A model generated the notes under the pieces. That model was given only the letters and a program-made list of their open reading frames with translations. It was not told the origin of the DNA and did no database searches. From NCBI GenBank assembly GCA_027563935.2, contig CM050447.1, positions 17,314,001 to 17,378,000 on the forward strand: 64,000 nucleotides of DNA, given 5' to 3'. This DNA is from Costus lasius. Lineage: Eukaryota; Streptophyta; Magnoliopsida; Zingiberales; Costaceae. The first letter of the stretch is position 1. Every line of letters starts with the position of its first letter. Made by a program: the position numbers and the translations under genes. Of the stretch, positions 43,489 through 55,141 are shown piece after piece.

Positions 43489-45491
43489 GACGCTCCCCAG
43501 CTCGACAGACGTTCGCTCCCCGCCACCTCCTCTTCCATTGACTATTTTCTCTGTCCTTTGCTTTTTTTCCTTCCCTCTTTTTCCCATTGCTCATATTTCC
43601 TGTATGTGCTAGTAAACATAGCATTAGTGTTACACCAGCATGAGCAATGGTTGAACTATCTGACTTATCTTGATCCTGATTGTGATTGTGCCTAAATGTT
43701 TTAGTTATATTGTTGTCACATATTTATATCATTGATAACTAGTATATGCTCCTGTGAGTAGCCACTTCTTGTATATGTTGTTCTTGTGATATTTAGTGTT
43801 ACTTGTCCTATGCGGACTTGTTTTCTTATGAGCATATCTTGTTTGCACCTTGCAGTCCTATTATTGCCCCATTGAGGACTTGTTGTCCATGTTTTGAACT
43901 AATTGGGGTCTCTCTGTTGCAGCAAGCTTGAAACTCGTGACATGTGTGTTCACCGCATAGAGTGTATGATACACCACTCAATTGTACAGATTGGGTGATG
44001 ACCCACTGGCCAAATTACATGCTCATCTTGTTAATGTTTTCAAGGTCCTAGTACACTTATTCTTGATGAGCTTTTGTACTTGTGCTACTCATAGTGTATT
44101 GTATATATTTCCTATGTGTTATTGCATTACACTTTACTTTATTTCATATTATGTATTGTTGTCTTTTATTTGTTATTTGGATCCTTGGCCTCTGTCTCCT
44201 TATTTGAGTTTGACCTTGATTTAGGGGATAGACTTACTCAGCATTATTGTTGAACAATAATGTGAGATATTATTTTATTTACGGATCTGGCCTAGGGACG
44301 AGAAGAAGAAAAAAAAGAATGAAAGCGATATGTGTTAGAATAGATAGCTAGAAATTTGAAAGGTTGTAATAAAGAGGGTGGTAAGAATTAAATTCTCATG
44401 ATGGATTTAGAACTGTTTTAAATGATTTTGAACAACTTATTTGTTTCAATTCGTTAAATTGTGTCGGAGAAGTTTTCAGTGTAAATTGGTATGTGTGGTG
44501 TTGCACTCAATTTTATTTATTTTAATTCAGTCCGAGTGTAACACCATATCATGTTTACTTATAAGAAATAACAAAACCACCGGCTATCTAACCAAAACAA
44601 TTTTATTTATGTTGGCTTTCCTTCATCTTCATTGGTTTCTACAAGTACATTTCTGATGTTCTTTTGTCACTTTTCTGGGTGCAGCAAATCCATGAGATTT
44701 CATTTGCAGTAGAATTCAATGTGTTTTTTCTTCTACATCCGTGATTGAAATTTTGCCACCTTGAATATGCAGCTTATGTTGACCCCCTTTAAAAAGGTTA
44801 GGCTTGGCATTAGCTAAGAGCTCTAGCGCATATGTAATTGTATAAAAGTTGAAAAGAAACATATTTCAAATGTCAAATCATAACTCTTCAATTACAGGTA
44901 ATATTCTATAAGGTGGTTCTTGAAAATAGTTCATATTACTTATTAGAATGAGTTACTGTCTAGCAAAATATAATTGCCATATTAGTATCTACCCTTTTTA
45001 TTAAAAAAGGGACCAAATGCTCTGTGAAAATATAATCTTCCATTGGTGAAATTTCTGATTCCTTATTGCTGTTGTTTCGTTGTATTAAAAAAATCATTTT
45101 ATACATAGATGATTGCTTCTACTTTTCTAGTCGGTTCACCTCTTTACTTTTAGCACTAAGTATATGATTGAATATTCTGAATCCTAGTTTTATTCTTGAT
45201 GTGGAAGTCTGAATAATGTAATCTAGGTCTGCTATCTGAAGCCTATGTTCCTACATCTGGGTCCTGAAATAAACAAGAAAGCAGACGAAATTTTTTTCGT
45301 AGTCTACAATTAAAATATTTTGCAAGTGAAAGGAAATCATCTAAATGGTATATTTATTTTCAGAATGGGTATGTTACAGCATTTTTATGTACAACTTATT
45401 TAACTAATTCAATTCAGTTCATTTAACGTTTTCTATCCTCTTTGCCGTTCTCATTTTACATGCAAGTAGCATTGCCATTTTTTGGCTGCAG
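43489..45491. other. intergenic, no gene recognised
   Basis: AT-rich sequence. 43600-44545 has the look of the 3' part of an old LTR (an ACTTACTCAGCATTATTG stretch, end near GAGTGTAACA at 44543), but I could not find a matching start or TSD. 44546-45491 shows nothing I can identify. Confidence 0.4.
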
Positions 45492-46066
45492 AAATTCTTC
45501 TCACAGGTGAGGAGGCAGTGATAGCAGCAGCAGCAGTGGCAGCAGCTGATGTGGTTGCTCTTCCTTGAGCAGCAGTTGAAGTTGCCAAATGCGCTGCTGA
45601 AACGATTAGGAAGTATCCATTGACAGAAATCATTTTTGTTCAGTCGACATCCCAGAAGCTAGCATACTCAAGCTTGAAAAGTTGGGAGTTCAGTGAAACA
45701 AAATGGGTCAGTCATTCTCATGTTTCTGAGCGCTTCAAAGATAACTCAACCAAAGTCCATCTGAAAGTGCAGATGATTGCAGTTCAACTCATAGCTCAAA
45801 TCTTAGTGAACTTGGCCTCCAGGAAACATAGCTGTAAAATCTGTGCACCAAACTGAAAGAAGAACTAGAAGAGCCATAACGGCAGCCACAACAGCACAGA
45901 AAGCTGCTGATGGTATATCATCTGTGAAGTCCGTAACTTCTGGAAGGAAAAAGTGCTCTTGCAGGTTATTGATTAATCGGATCCCTTGCGATACTTGGGG
46001 CGTACAAGAAGCACATTGAAGCTTCATTCATCATCAGGAGAGCTAGAATTTTCTGGAGGGATTTAG
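45492..46066 (+). pseudogene. plastid sigma-factor gene fragment (SIG2/SIGB-like)
   Basis: An AG at 45490-45491 precedes a region whose frames read ILLTGEEAVIAAAAVAAADV, then TERRTRRAITAATTAQKAA, SVKSVTSGRKK, SDPLRYLGRTRSTLKL and SSSGELEFSGGI. This order resembles the region just before the conserved core of nuclear-encoded plastid RNA polymerase sigma factors. At least two frame changes, a stop (CTTGA) near 45570 and a TAG at the expected exon end (46064-46066, before GTACGA) show it is dead. The conserved promoter-recognition regions are absent from the window. I infer the SIG2/SIGB assignment from memory of the family. Confidence 0.55.
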
Positions 46067-46841
46067 GTACGAGCTACCCATTAAATTCAAAATTCCTTAA
46101 TGACTTATTTTTCTAATGATTGGAATAACCAGTAAGAAATTAAAATACAAAGATTTACTTAGTTCATGTTCCTCATTCCATCACTTTAGAACTATGGATA
46201 TACTCTGCAAACTTCCAATAAGATTTTGTTTGTTTGCAATTTTGTTAATGGATGAATAGTTTGTGATGAAGATATATTTCATAATCATTGCATAAGCCTG
46301 GAGGATATGGTATACTTCATATGTTTTCAGTAATCACTAATGAACATATTTTCTCCAGTGGTAAGTTTTGTTGGTCGCCCAGTCTTTCGCTTACTCTACT
46401 AAACGAGAAGTTCTATTAATTACCACTGCTCTCAGACTAGTTCTAATGTGGTAACTAGCTATGCCGGACCTTTCAGTATATAACATTTGGATCAGCTGCC
46501 TTTTTCATGCGATGATATTATTTGAACTCATAGGAGAAAAATATTCTTTTTCTTGAAAGTATGAAACATATACATGAATAATAGAGATGGATTCAGTAAG
46601 AAACCCGGTAAGATCGAACCTGCTAACCCACTAGATCCAATCCAAGTATTCAACACGACTTACACCAGATAATGTATATTGAGAATTTAAGCATCCAAGA
46701 TATATACAAAACTACGAATGGTGTTTGGTGAAATCATCTGCAAGCTAGTCTTTTGAGCTAGTATAGAGAGTACTGATTTGCTTAATATGAAAAGTTATTG
46801 AAAAATGTGACAATCATAAAAGAGTAAAAGACTATTCCTAG
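46067..46841. other. intergenic, no gene recognised
   Basis: AT-rich sequence that begins as the intron-like continuation of the sigma-factor fragment. I see no coding or repeat structure. Confidence 0.4.
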
Positions 46842-48501
46842 TGTGATGCCCTCGGGGATTTAGCACGAATCCTAAGGTATACCAAGTGCGATGGATGACA
46901 TTGATCTCTAATCATTTGGTGTGGTAGAAAAGCACAGAAATCGCTTAAACTCAGGCTTAAACTCAGGTTAGTTAATTGAGTTTATTTTCACATTGACCCA
47001 ACTTGCCAACCTAATTTGGGGTTTGAGCGAACGACGCGCAAAGGAGGCGTGGACGCTTAGCCTAAAATGTGCAAAGGGTGTGTACATAATTATGGGTTGG
47101 GACTCAATGTTAACATTGAACCATTAGCGAGCCCATGATCTGACTTATGTGCAAACTCTGGTGGCGCACACGTGGCGCCTTAGGTGGCGACATGTGGCAT
47201 GTGTGGGGGCAGTGCTCTGGGTTTTAAATAGACCTCAAGGGCCGCAGGGTGGCGTCAATGTGTTGACGAGTCTAAGTTTTCCCCCCAAGCGTTCTGAGGT
47301 AACAACTGGAGACCTAGGTGAGGGAGAGGGAAACACGTGAGTTTCTCCGGTTCCACACACATGTACGGCAGCAACGACTCTTGTTCGTCCTTGGTGGGCG
47401 GCGCTTGGCGGCGTCCCTTTCTCTAGGCGACGCTTCCTCGTCAACAGCGAGTCCTCGGCATCATCACCTTTGTCCTCGCCGGCGGATGCTCCCATGCGGC
47501 TGGGCATCAACGTCAGGCGGCAGATCTGGGCTTTCCTACATCTCTGCGTTTCGTGCTCTCCATGACACAAAATGAGTCCCGGCAACTTCGTCCTCTCGAG
47601 GCAACGAGCGCGGCACTAGGGCTCTATCTCGGCGGCGGCACGACACTAGGGTTCCGGCTAACCCGTCGGCAGTTGACTAGGCGACTAGCAGTGGCCGGTG
47701 GCGTACGCAGGGCAGCGAGCATGGGCGACAAGCGAACGAAGCTTGGCAAGCAGGAGGATGACACGCGTGTGGCTTTCTTGCGTGCGTGTGCGTGGGGCTG
47801 TTGGGTACGCGTGTGCCTGAGTTTTTCTCACGTGTGTGTGTTGAGCCCCAAGTTGGTGCGTATGCGTCCAAACGGCTGCATCCATGCGGCATCTAGCCAA
47901 AGCTTTGCATGAAGGCTTCTTTGACGGTCTAAGGCACGAGGAGCGAAACACGTTGCAAGGGTAAAATCTAACCTCCTCGGATTTAGAACTTAACTATTGT
48001 ACCTACATCGTCGGTCGAGCTCTTTCTGGGCTTTCTACTCGACCGGCCTCTTCTGCTTAGTGTGTGAGCCCGTGTAGGGTTGGTTGTTATTATCTACTAT
48101 TATTCACCCAGCCCCTCGAAGGGCGGCCTTATTTGCTCTTGCGCATAGGTACAATTTTTTATCCATCGACCCAATTTGGGTATTATGACGAGTGAGGAGT
48201 GCAGGCTGAGAGATATTGTTGGTGTGATTCCTGTGAGCCTACTCATAGGGGCGGTGAGTCACCGAACCCCTCCTGGATGCGGGTGATTGAGAGTTTTGGT
48301 GCTTCCGCTTAAGTGTCCATAATCAGATCCTTCACTCTATATTAGGGCTTAGGAGCTTCGAAAGAAGTTCTGCCGGTCTCGGTGCAAGGTTTCTGGTAAA
48401 AAAAAAAATTGCCTGTGATACCTAGTGACGTAGGCAGACTGATTATTGCTACGCATAATTATAGATAGCGTAAGAGAGTTTAAAATTTTTTAGGATGTTA
48501 C
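46842..48501 (+). repeat. probable solo LTR, GC-rich centre
   Basis: It begins TGTGATGCCCTCGGGG and ends AGGATGTTACA, the terminal forms of Del/Tekay-like LTRs. It contains a TTTTAAATAG promoter-like motif before a GC-rich transcribed-looking stretch (47150-47950). The flanks (CCTAG and GCACT) do not match, so either a boundary is wrong or one side was rearranged. Open frames in the GC-rich part occur on both strands and show no domain. Confidence 0.45.
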
Positions 48502-48508
48502 AGCACTA

Positions 48509-48742
48509 CTTCATCTCATAATATGTTGAGTTCAAAAGATACTTCAAATAATACAATTTGATAAATTTTCATTCATAAAAGCCTTGAAAGATTCTTTAAT
48601 ATATTAAGTTATATAATTGGTATGAAAAAAAGTTTGTAATGTAAAGACTTTTAGTACAAATACAAATATTTTCAATTATTACAACAAAATGTTCAATTGT
48701 TTTAATATAAATAGCTACAAAATTTAACAATACGAGATGACA
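48509..48742. mobile_element. Stowaway-like MITE
   Basis: About 234 bp of AT-rich sequence with degenerate terminal inverted repeats (CTTCATCTCATAATATGTTG against the reverse of TTTAACAATACGAGATGACA) and TA at both outer edges (48507-48508, 48743-48744). It adjoins the end of the preceding LTR-like block. Confidence 0.4.
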
Positions 48743-51138
48743 TAATAATCTAGATATTGGGTATGTCTGAAAGACTAAATAAAAGCAACCTAAGTTTGGT
48801 GAAACTATCTACAATTGACTTTGCACCAACATTATGGCCCTTGGCCAAACAAAATATTTGTCCATGATAAGGTTTTAAAACTAGTTAATAGTCTAGCATA
48901 TGTGGTACTGACCATCTATATATATATATATATAATGACTCGAAGCAGAAAAGTTGTTCTCATGTAGGGGAATGAAAAAATACAGTATAGCTCGAAAGAA
49001 AAAATAGCCATAAAATTTTTTCTATAAGTAGGGAGCCAAAACACACACAACAGAGTCGCACAAGACTCGAAGCAGAAAAGTTCTCACGCAGGGGAATGAA
49101 AAAATAGAGTATACATAGAAACGACATTGGTCGGAAAGGTGCAATTATCAGATAAGGACTCAGCCTCACACACAAGCGTTGCACGCAGGCAGGCACACAC
49201 ACAACTAGGGCATAGAAAAATACGGATGGAGTATGACCCAAAAAAGTCAAAAAACCCACTAAGTCAAGGAAGCGGTTACCTCGATGAGACTCCAACCCAC
49301 CAGCTCTACCATAGCACAACGAACTAGAAGAGGGGATGAGCTCCTCGACATCTCCAACCGCCCACCTCACAACATTGGAAATGTCGAAGAAGAGCTCACC
49401 ACTAGTGATCACTGGAAACCGCCTCCAAGTTCACAGGGATCACGAGAGAGTCGAAAGTAGGGAAAGGAATTTGCTTTTGCTAGCCTGCTCCACATCGATG
49501 GTGGGGTACACGCAACGCTCGCTTGGTCACACCCACGCCAGCTAGGTTGTCACTTGGACAATGCCTTAGCTGCCTATTGCCATTTGGCAAGTTGTCCTTG
49601 CAGCAAATCTCAACAAGAGATCCACCCAGATCTCATCGCATGAACTTGGTGCCCCATGGCACCCACTCATATGTCGATTGAATTCACCAATAGGAGACAA
49701 TGTCACCACCTACCAAGTGGCGCACTTGGAGTATTGGCCACCCTTGCTAGTGCACGTGTGCACCCGCATCGATGTCGTTCCCTTAAAAATTGGGCTCACC
49801 CAATCACTGCATGTGCATGGGATCCCGTCAAATCCGCTCCCACCCTCGCTTCCCGTGCATCCACGCGTTGAGAGAAACAATGCCCTTGTTGACCATTGCA
49901 CACTCCCCAGTTTTGCACCCGTCATATGATGTCACACGCTCATGTGTTGTTGCGGAATACGATCGTGCAATGTGGAAAATAGCCATGCAAAGTAGCCAAA
50001 TATGGTCATGGAAAGCTTGCCGAAAATGACCATGCAGAGCTACGGAATACGACCACATTTTTTCATTTTTCCGCTAGCTCCCTATGCTAGACTTGCGCTT
50101 GACCCCAGTCGCCTGCGGTCGAGCTATTTAGGCTGGTTTGAGCTTGTGTCAATTTTGACCAGTTAACATGGGCTCCAAAACTTCCATTTGGGTCTATTAA
50201 TTAAATCAAACTCATTATTACCGCTTTGGGCTGATTTAGTCAAGGCCTAGGATTAATTTAAGATGAATTTTCTTACCCTAAGTCTTTATAGATCAAGGGC
50301 ACGCTCATCCGATCCGCGATGGACTTTGGCTTATGCCGCATTGGACGAACTCATAGCCAAGGTAGTATCATATAACACTAGTGCAATTACTCAATTTCCC
50401 TGGTGTAGAGGTGGTTGATGAGGATCACCATCTCTAGGGTCTAATTGATTGTATTGATTGATACCATATACTATATCTATTTGATAGTAGACACATACAC
50501 TAGAATGATTAGTATTTTAAACTTTGGTGCTAATTCTAAATTTTAGACAAGAGTTGAATACTTGAATATGAAGTTAGCAAACTTACCACGTTGCCTCTCT
50601 CCCCTAATATATTATGATGGTATCCACAACATTGGGCAAAGGTCCATGCCTAAAAGTTTCAAATAATCTAAATAAAATCCTCAAATCATATATTAATCTA
50701 GATTTATATTTAAACTAAAATTTAACAAAAGTATTTCAATTTTACTAGAATGTACAAAATTAATTTATCATCAGTAACAAATAAAATCAATGAGTAAACT
50801 AAAATATCTTATCAAACTATGCAAATTGGTTTATACAGTGTCAATGGCTAAGTAGATGAAAATTATTTAATATTTACAAGTATTATATAATAAGATTAAT
50901 CAACAGAATGGATAGGTAATTGGTTTTAGCTTCCGTATATGTAAATTATATATCAGTTGTTGACAATAAGTTCCGTGGTTCATATTCCACCTTCATTACT
51001 AATTATCATTTGCCTCTTCAAAAAAATATTTGCTAAATACAAATTGTTAAAAACAAAGACAATAGATGGAACTGGTGCCTTACATCTAACACCCTGCCAC
51101 TAACCAAATCAATTTACAAAACTCTGTTCGATGCTAAG
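48743..51138. other. intergenic, short repeats only
   Basis: A TA microsatellite lies at 48917-48935. A roughly 50-bp sequence starting GACTCGAAGCAGAAAAG occurs twice (48937 and 49064). Related short units GGAATACGA(T/C)C are found at 49953 and 50044. No gene or complete element was recognised; 50060-51138 is plain AT-rich sequence. Confidence 0.5.
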
Positions 51139-52676
51139 TGTCACGCCCTATTTTATACAAATACAACGAATCAATTTTAATTAATTTTTACAATAGTTTT
51201 GTTGCCACGCAGAGCTCAAATTAACCATTTGTCCAAGTTCAGCGCGACCGGCAGAGGTGCACCCACGCATGGCCCTTAGCTTCCACGAAGGGTTCCGATT
51301 TTCATCCAACCTAGGAAAGAGAGAGAGGAGAGAGAATAGCCACATCAGCATTAAAATACAAATGGAAATAGAGAATTATACCTCAGCTTCTGTTATCGGG
51401 GATCCAAACCCGAATCTTGCTGTGCTGACGTCTGATTTCGGATTTGCGCCCAAAATCTCGTCGCCACGTTCACGTCTGAAAATCCAATTCGGCACTGAAA
51501 TCGCCTGTGGGTTCGTGTCCACACCAGTCAATGTCCATGTTCGAATCAGCGTCTGCGTTCGCGTCCGAAGCCCACTACTTCGTTTGTGTCCGAAAGAAAG
51601 GCGTCGCACCTCTCCGGCGAACGTGCGGTCACCGCGTTCAGCATTCGTCCAAGATGAGAGAGCCTCGTCATCTCCGTATGTTGTTCTGCCCGAGCTCACT
51701 GTGCAACTAACCACCTCGTGTTCGTCGAGGTCGAGCAGGAAGGAGACGAGGCAGGGGAAGGAGACAGGAGGGTTTATCGGCATCGATGGAGCTCCGTTCC
51801 TCGCCACCCACACCACCGGAGCAGCCGGACGAGGGCTGCCACTCGCCTTCGTTAGGATGGCCGAGTCGTCGTCGGAGGGAGGAACGAAAGGGGAAGGCCG
51901 ACCAAGGTTCGTTCTCAACCTTGTCGGCCGACAAAAGTTGCCCGTCGTCTGAGTTTTCTAGCCGTTCGCTCACCTCCATTCCGTTCCTCCTCTCAAGCTT
52001 GCCGACCGCCCCTCTTATTGGCAGCTCTACCCCCTCTCGTTGCTAGCTTGGATGCCTGCTTCCGCTGGATCCACGTGATAGTGACCAAAGCTAGGCATTC
52101 AGCCATACCGAGCAGAAGCATCGCCATACCTCCCCATTCTACCTGCAGTCATTCGTCCAGCTCCTTCCTTCGGCTCGCTGGTTCGACTATTGCCGCCCTT
52201 CGGCCTGTTGGATCAAGCGTCGCCGCCCCGCGTTGGTCACGACCATCGCATCCAGTAAGTGACGCTACCGTCTGATGCCTGGTAGAACAACACCGCGCAC
52301 ATCGCTCTTCCCGTCCAGTTGCCATCGCCGTTGCCTGATGCTAGACGGGTGGATCGTTGCCGCCCGACGACGATTGGACAGGACGTCCGGCGTCTAGTTG
52401 CCGTCGTCACCTGCACGCACTGATATTCTGATTGTTGGGGAGACGCCTCTTGGCGATGCGTCGACGACCGACGTCGCCTCCTCCGGTACACCCGCAACCT
52501 CTGGCCGCCGGCTGGCACCGACGTGCGATTGACACCCCGAGGCATCAATTTCGCTGATGCCTCAACATCGCTTTCCCCAAATCGAAGTCCGATTTTGATT
52601 TTGGGTTTTGGGCTGATTTTGACCTTGGTCAACAGCCTAGTCGACTGGGCCTACTGAATTGGGCTCGAGCCTAACA
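51139..52676 (-). mobile_element. solo LTR with CTAAG duplication
   Basis: A 1538-bp LTR (minus strand TGTTAGGCTCGAG...AGGGCGTGACA) between CTAAG at 51134-51138 and 52677-52681. Several long open frames inside, on both strands, are by-products of its GC-rich composition. It belongs to a different family from the nested LTRs, although it shares the GGGCGTGACA end. Confidence 0.9.
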
Positions 52677-52689
52677 CTAAGTCCCTGCC

Positions 52690-53260
52690 ACTTACTTCCT
52701 GGTTTGGATGGCGGACGTTATGGAGGCTTGCTGTCCCACACAAGCTGAGTTCAACATGTTCCTTGCTGCCTCTAACTATACGGAGAAACACAAACTCGCA
52801 ACTGCTAACAAGCTTGCTCGCTGGTCCAAACCTATAGAAGTCGCACCTGCTAACAAGCTTGCTCGCTGGTCCAAACCTATAGAAGGCCACTTAAAAGTGA
52901 ATACTAATGGGGCTTGGGATAGCACTACTCAATTGGCAGGCCTCGGATACATTATCCAGAATAATAAGGGGCAGACTCCTCTTACTAGCACCTCAGAGCT
53001 ACATTCCGAACTTCGCTGGAGTATTCTTATCACCACTCACTCGCCAAGGATTGCAAAATATTGATAGAAACGGACAGCCAGGAAGGGGTTCTCGAAATTT
53101 CCAGCATCTCTGCATATACATTGCCCAAAATTCAACTAGTTTTGCAGAAATCAAGTTTTCCTGTAAAGCAAAGGAGAATTTAGCCTTGTCCATGTAGCGC
53201 GACACTGCAATGGAGAAGCTGATTAGCTAGCCAAACATGCTTCGCCAATACACGTGTTGG
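52690..53260 (+). pseudogene. RNase H-like domain fragment (LINE type), broken
   Basis: 52708-53064 contains ARWSKPIEGHLKVNTNGAWD and AGLGYIIQNNKGQ, the start of the plant RNase H-like (RVT_3) domain. A frame change near 53040 leads to KDCKILIETDSQEGVL, and the domain end appears as VARHCNGEAD then LAKHASP (53196-53245) with a stop between. The first catalytic Asp of the usual NTDGA is Asn here. A 45-bp in-frame duplication (ANKLARWSKPIE twice, 52802-52885) sits before the domain. It derives from a non-LTR retrotransposon or a host gene descended from one. Confidence 0.65.
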
Positions 53261-53275
53261 GTAAATAGCTGGCCG

Positions 53276-53980
53276 TAGGGCTGAGCATTCGGTAAAAACT
53301 GAAAAATCGAAAACCGAATAAGCATTTACCGATTTACCGAAACCAAAAAACTCTCTACTGAAATTGATACTGAATTTAATATTTACCGATCGGTAAATTA
53401 CCGAATTACCGATCGGTAAATCGGTAAATTACCGAATTTACCGATTTACCAATTAAAAAAATATTAAAATATTACATAATTAATCTATTAAAAGAATGGA
53501 AAAAAAATATTTCATAAAACTTATATTACATGCATTCTCTTTATGTAGTTTTCTGCTAAATTTTATTTATTGGCAATTATAAATTTATAATGGATTTCTA
53601 CTAACTAAGCAGAATCTAAGCCGAGGGTCAATTGAATTTGTGATTTTATCACTTAAGGGGCTCATGACTTGACCCGGTCAACTTGTGTGGACAATATTAC
53701 ACATTTCAATAGAGATTATTGAAATTAAATAATCGGTATGCTTCAGCAAACATCCTCTTTAGTATTTAATTTTAGATTAATAAATAAAAAATTATTTTTT
53801 ATATATACATATCGGTAAATCGGTAAATTACCGAACCGAAAATGTATTTACCGAACCGAAAACGGAACCGAATTACCTAAAAATTATTACCGAACCGAAA
53901 ACCGATACCGAATTTACCGAACCGATTTATGGATTTACCGATCGGTAAATTTGGTAAAAACCGAATAATGTTCACCCCTA
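53276..53980. mobile_element. hAT-like non-autonomous DNA transposon
   Basis: 705 bp without coding capacity. The ends are inverted repeats (TAGGGCTGAGCATT and, reversed, TAGGGGTGAACATT). An 8-bp duplication flanks it: GCTGGCCG at 53268-53275 and GCTGACCG at 53981-53988, one mismatch. The interior is full of CGGTAAAT/ATTTACCG units, densest near both ends, as expected for subterminal transposase sites. TSD length and TAGGG ends fit the hAT superfamily. Confidence 0.8.
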
Positions 53981-53988
53981 GCTGACCG

Positions 53989-54300
53989 GATGAGCTCGCC
54001 CGGGTCTTGTGCACTGAGGCCTAAGGGCCTTAATCCTTCGCTCGGGTATTTGGCTTTAGAGAAGGGCTAGCATCAAAAAGATACATTAGATCCATGAGAA
54101 GAGGGAATATGATAGTCCTAGGGTTTGAGATGGAAATGAGTACCAGTGTGAGGCCTAAAATGTCTAGACAAGGAGTAACTCTGCATATGGACACTGCTGT
54201 TCTCACTTCTTTTTCAGAACAATCAAGGACTTCCCATCTTCCAGTAAGTCAGTCAGTGAAATAGGATGTAAGTCATCACTGACCCTAAGCTGAGACATTT
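53989..54300. other. intergenic, nothing recognised
   Basis: Mixed sequence following the hAT-like element. No open frame or repeat of note. Confidence 0.5.
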
Positions 54301-54558
54301 GATTACATTCTCATCAAGCAGCTCATGAAGCAGGATGTGAATAAGGTGTTGAACTCTCCGAATCCAGGAGAGAAGATGGTTGTGGAACTGAGCTTTGTGC
54401 TGGAAAATGGGAGGAAGAATACATACGTAAGATATGACACTTGAAGTGCGTTAGAAGAGACAAGATTCGGCAGATTGAGTCCTGCACCTTATGAAAGTAA
54501 AAAGCAAGAGGAGAATGAGGAATCTGCTGAGGCATCTATCTCTATCTCGTATGTCTTG
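54301..54558 (+). pseudogene. unidentified coding remnant
   Basis: From 54301 the frame reads KQLMKQDVNKVLNSPNPGEK, then MVVELSFVLENGRKNTYVRY, then a stop (54442-54444), and continues in frame with ALEETRFGRLSPAPYESKK. Composition and continuity across the stop look like a former exon. I do not recognise the family. Confidence 0.35.
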
Positions 54559-55141
54559 TTTCAAGTATGTTTATATTTGCATTCTTTTATCTTACCTTCA
54601 TTCCCTTTTTAGTATATGAAAAAGTAATACAACACAAACCACAAAGCTCTATATCTACTGTGCAGAGAATTGGCTCTTTTTGGTAATGAATATATATCTA
54701 TTTAAATGTGTGTTTTGATATGCCATCATTTAACGAATATGTTAAACAAGGCTAAAGGGCTTTGCTTTGAGATAAAACAGGTAACCTGCGTATCCATTGA
54801 CCGTTTTATTCGGTTTTCCTATTTCTTTAGGAGAAATTTCTATAATTCATAGATATACTATCAAAATTTGACTAGTTCTGCGCACAATTTTCTACACTAC
54901 AACCACTTGTAGACCTTTACTAATGAGCTATTCTCTACAAAATGAGAAAGCTCAAATACATTGATGGTTCTTTTCTATATTGTTCGGGGAGCTTGATTAA
55001 TTAGTTGTTATTCTGCGCTTGGAAAAAGAGAATAATAATCTTGCCCAAAGCTCATCACTGTATTGTATATATCTTCCTTTGAATGTCATCATTATCTGCG
55101 CAAGAAGACATTACCAATGCAGATCCACGGGTCTCCACTCC
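54559..55141. other. 3' flank of the ABCG14 gene
   Basis: AT-rich downstream region of the minus-strand gene at 55142-58139. It probably contains its 3' untranslated region; TTTATT (AATAAA on the minus strand) is present near 54802, but I cannot fix the polyadenylation site. Confidence 0.45.

Noticed and set aside
47149..47951. Cluster of open frames on both strands in a GC-rich region
   Set aside because: No start context, domain or splice pattern; it fits the GC-rich part of an LTR-like block.
48960..49412. 150-residue minus-strand open frame
   Set aside because: It spans a direct repeat and simple sequence and has no domain similarity.
51257..51952. 231-residue plus-strand open frame
   Set aside because: It lies wholly inside a solo LTR with confirmed duplication, and the same stretch is open on the other strand, which points to composition rather than coding.
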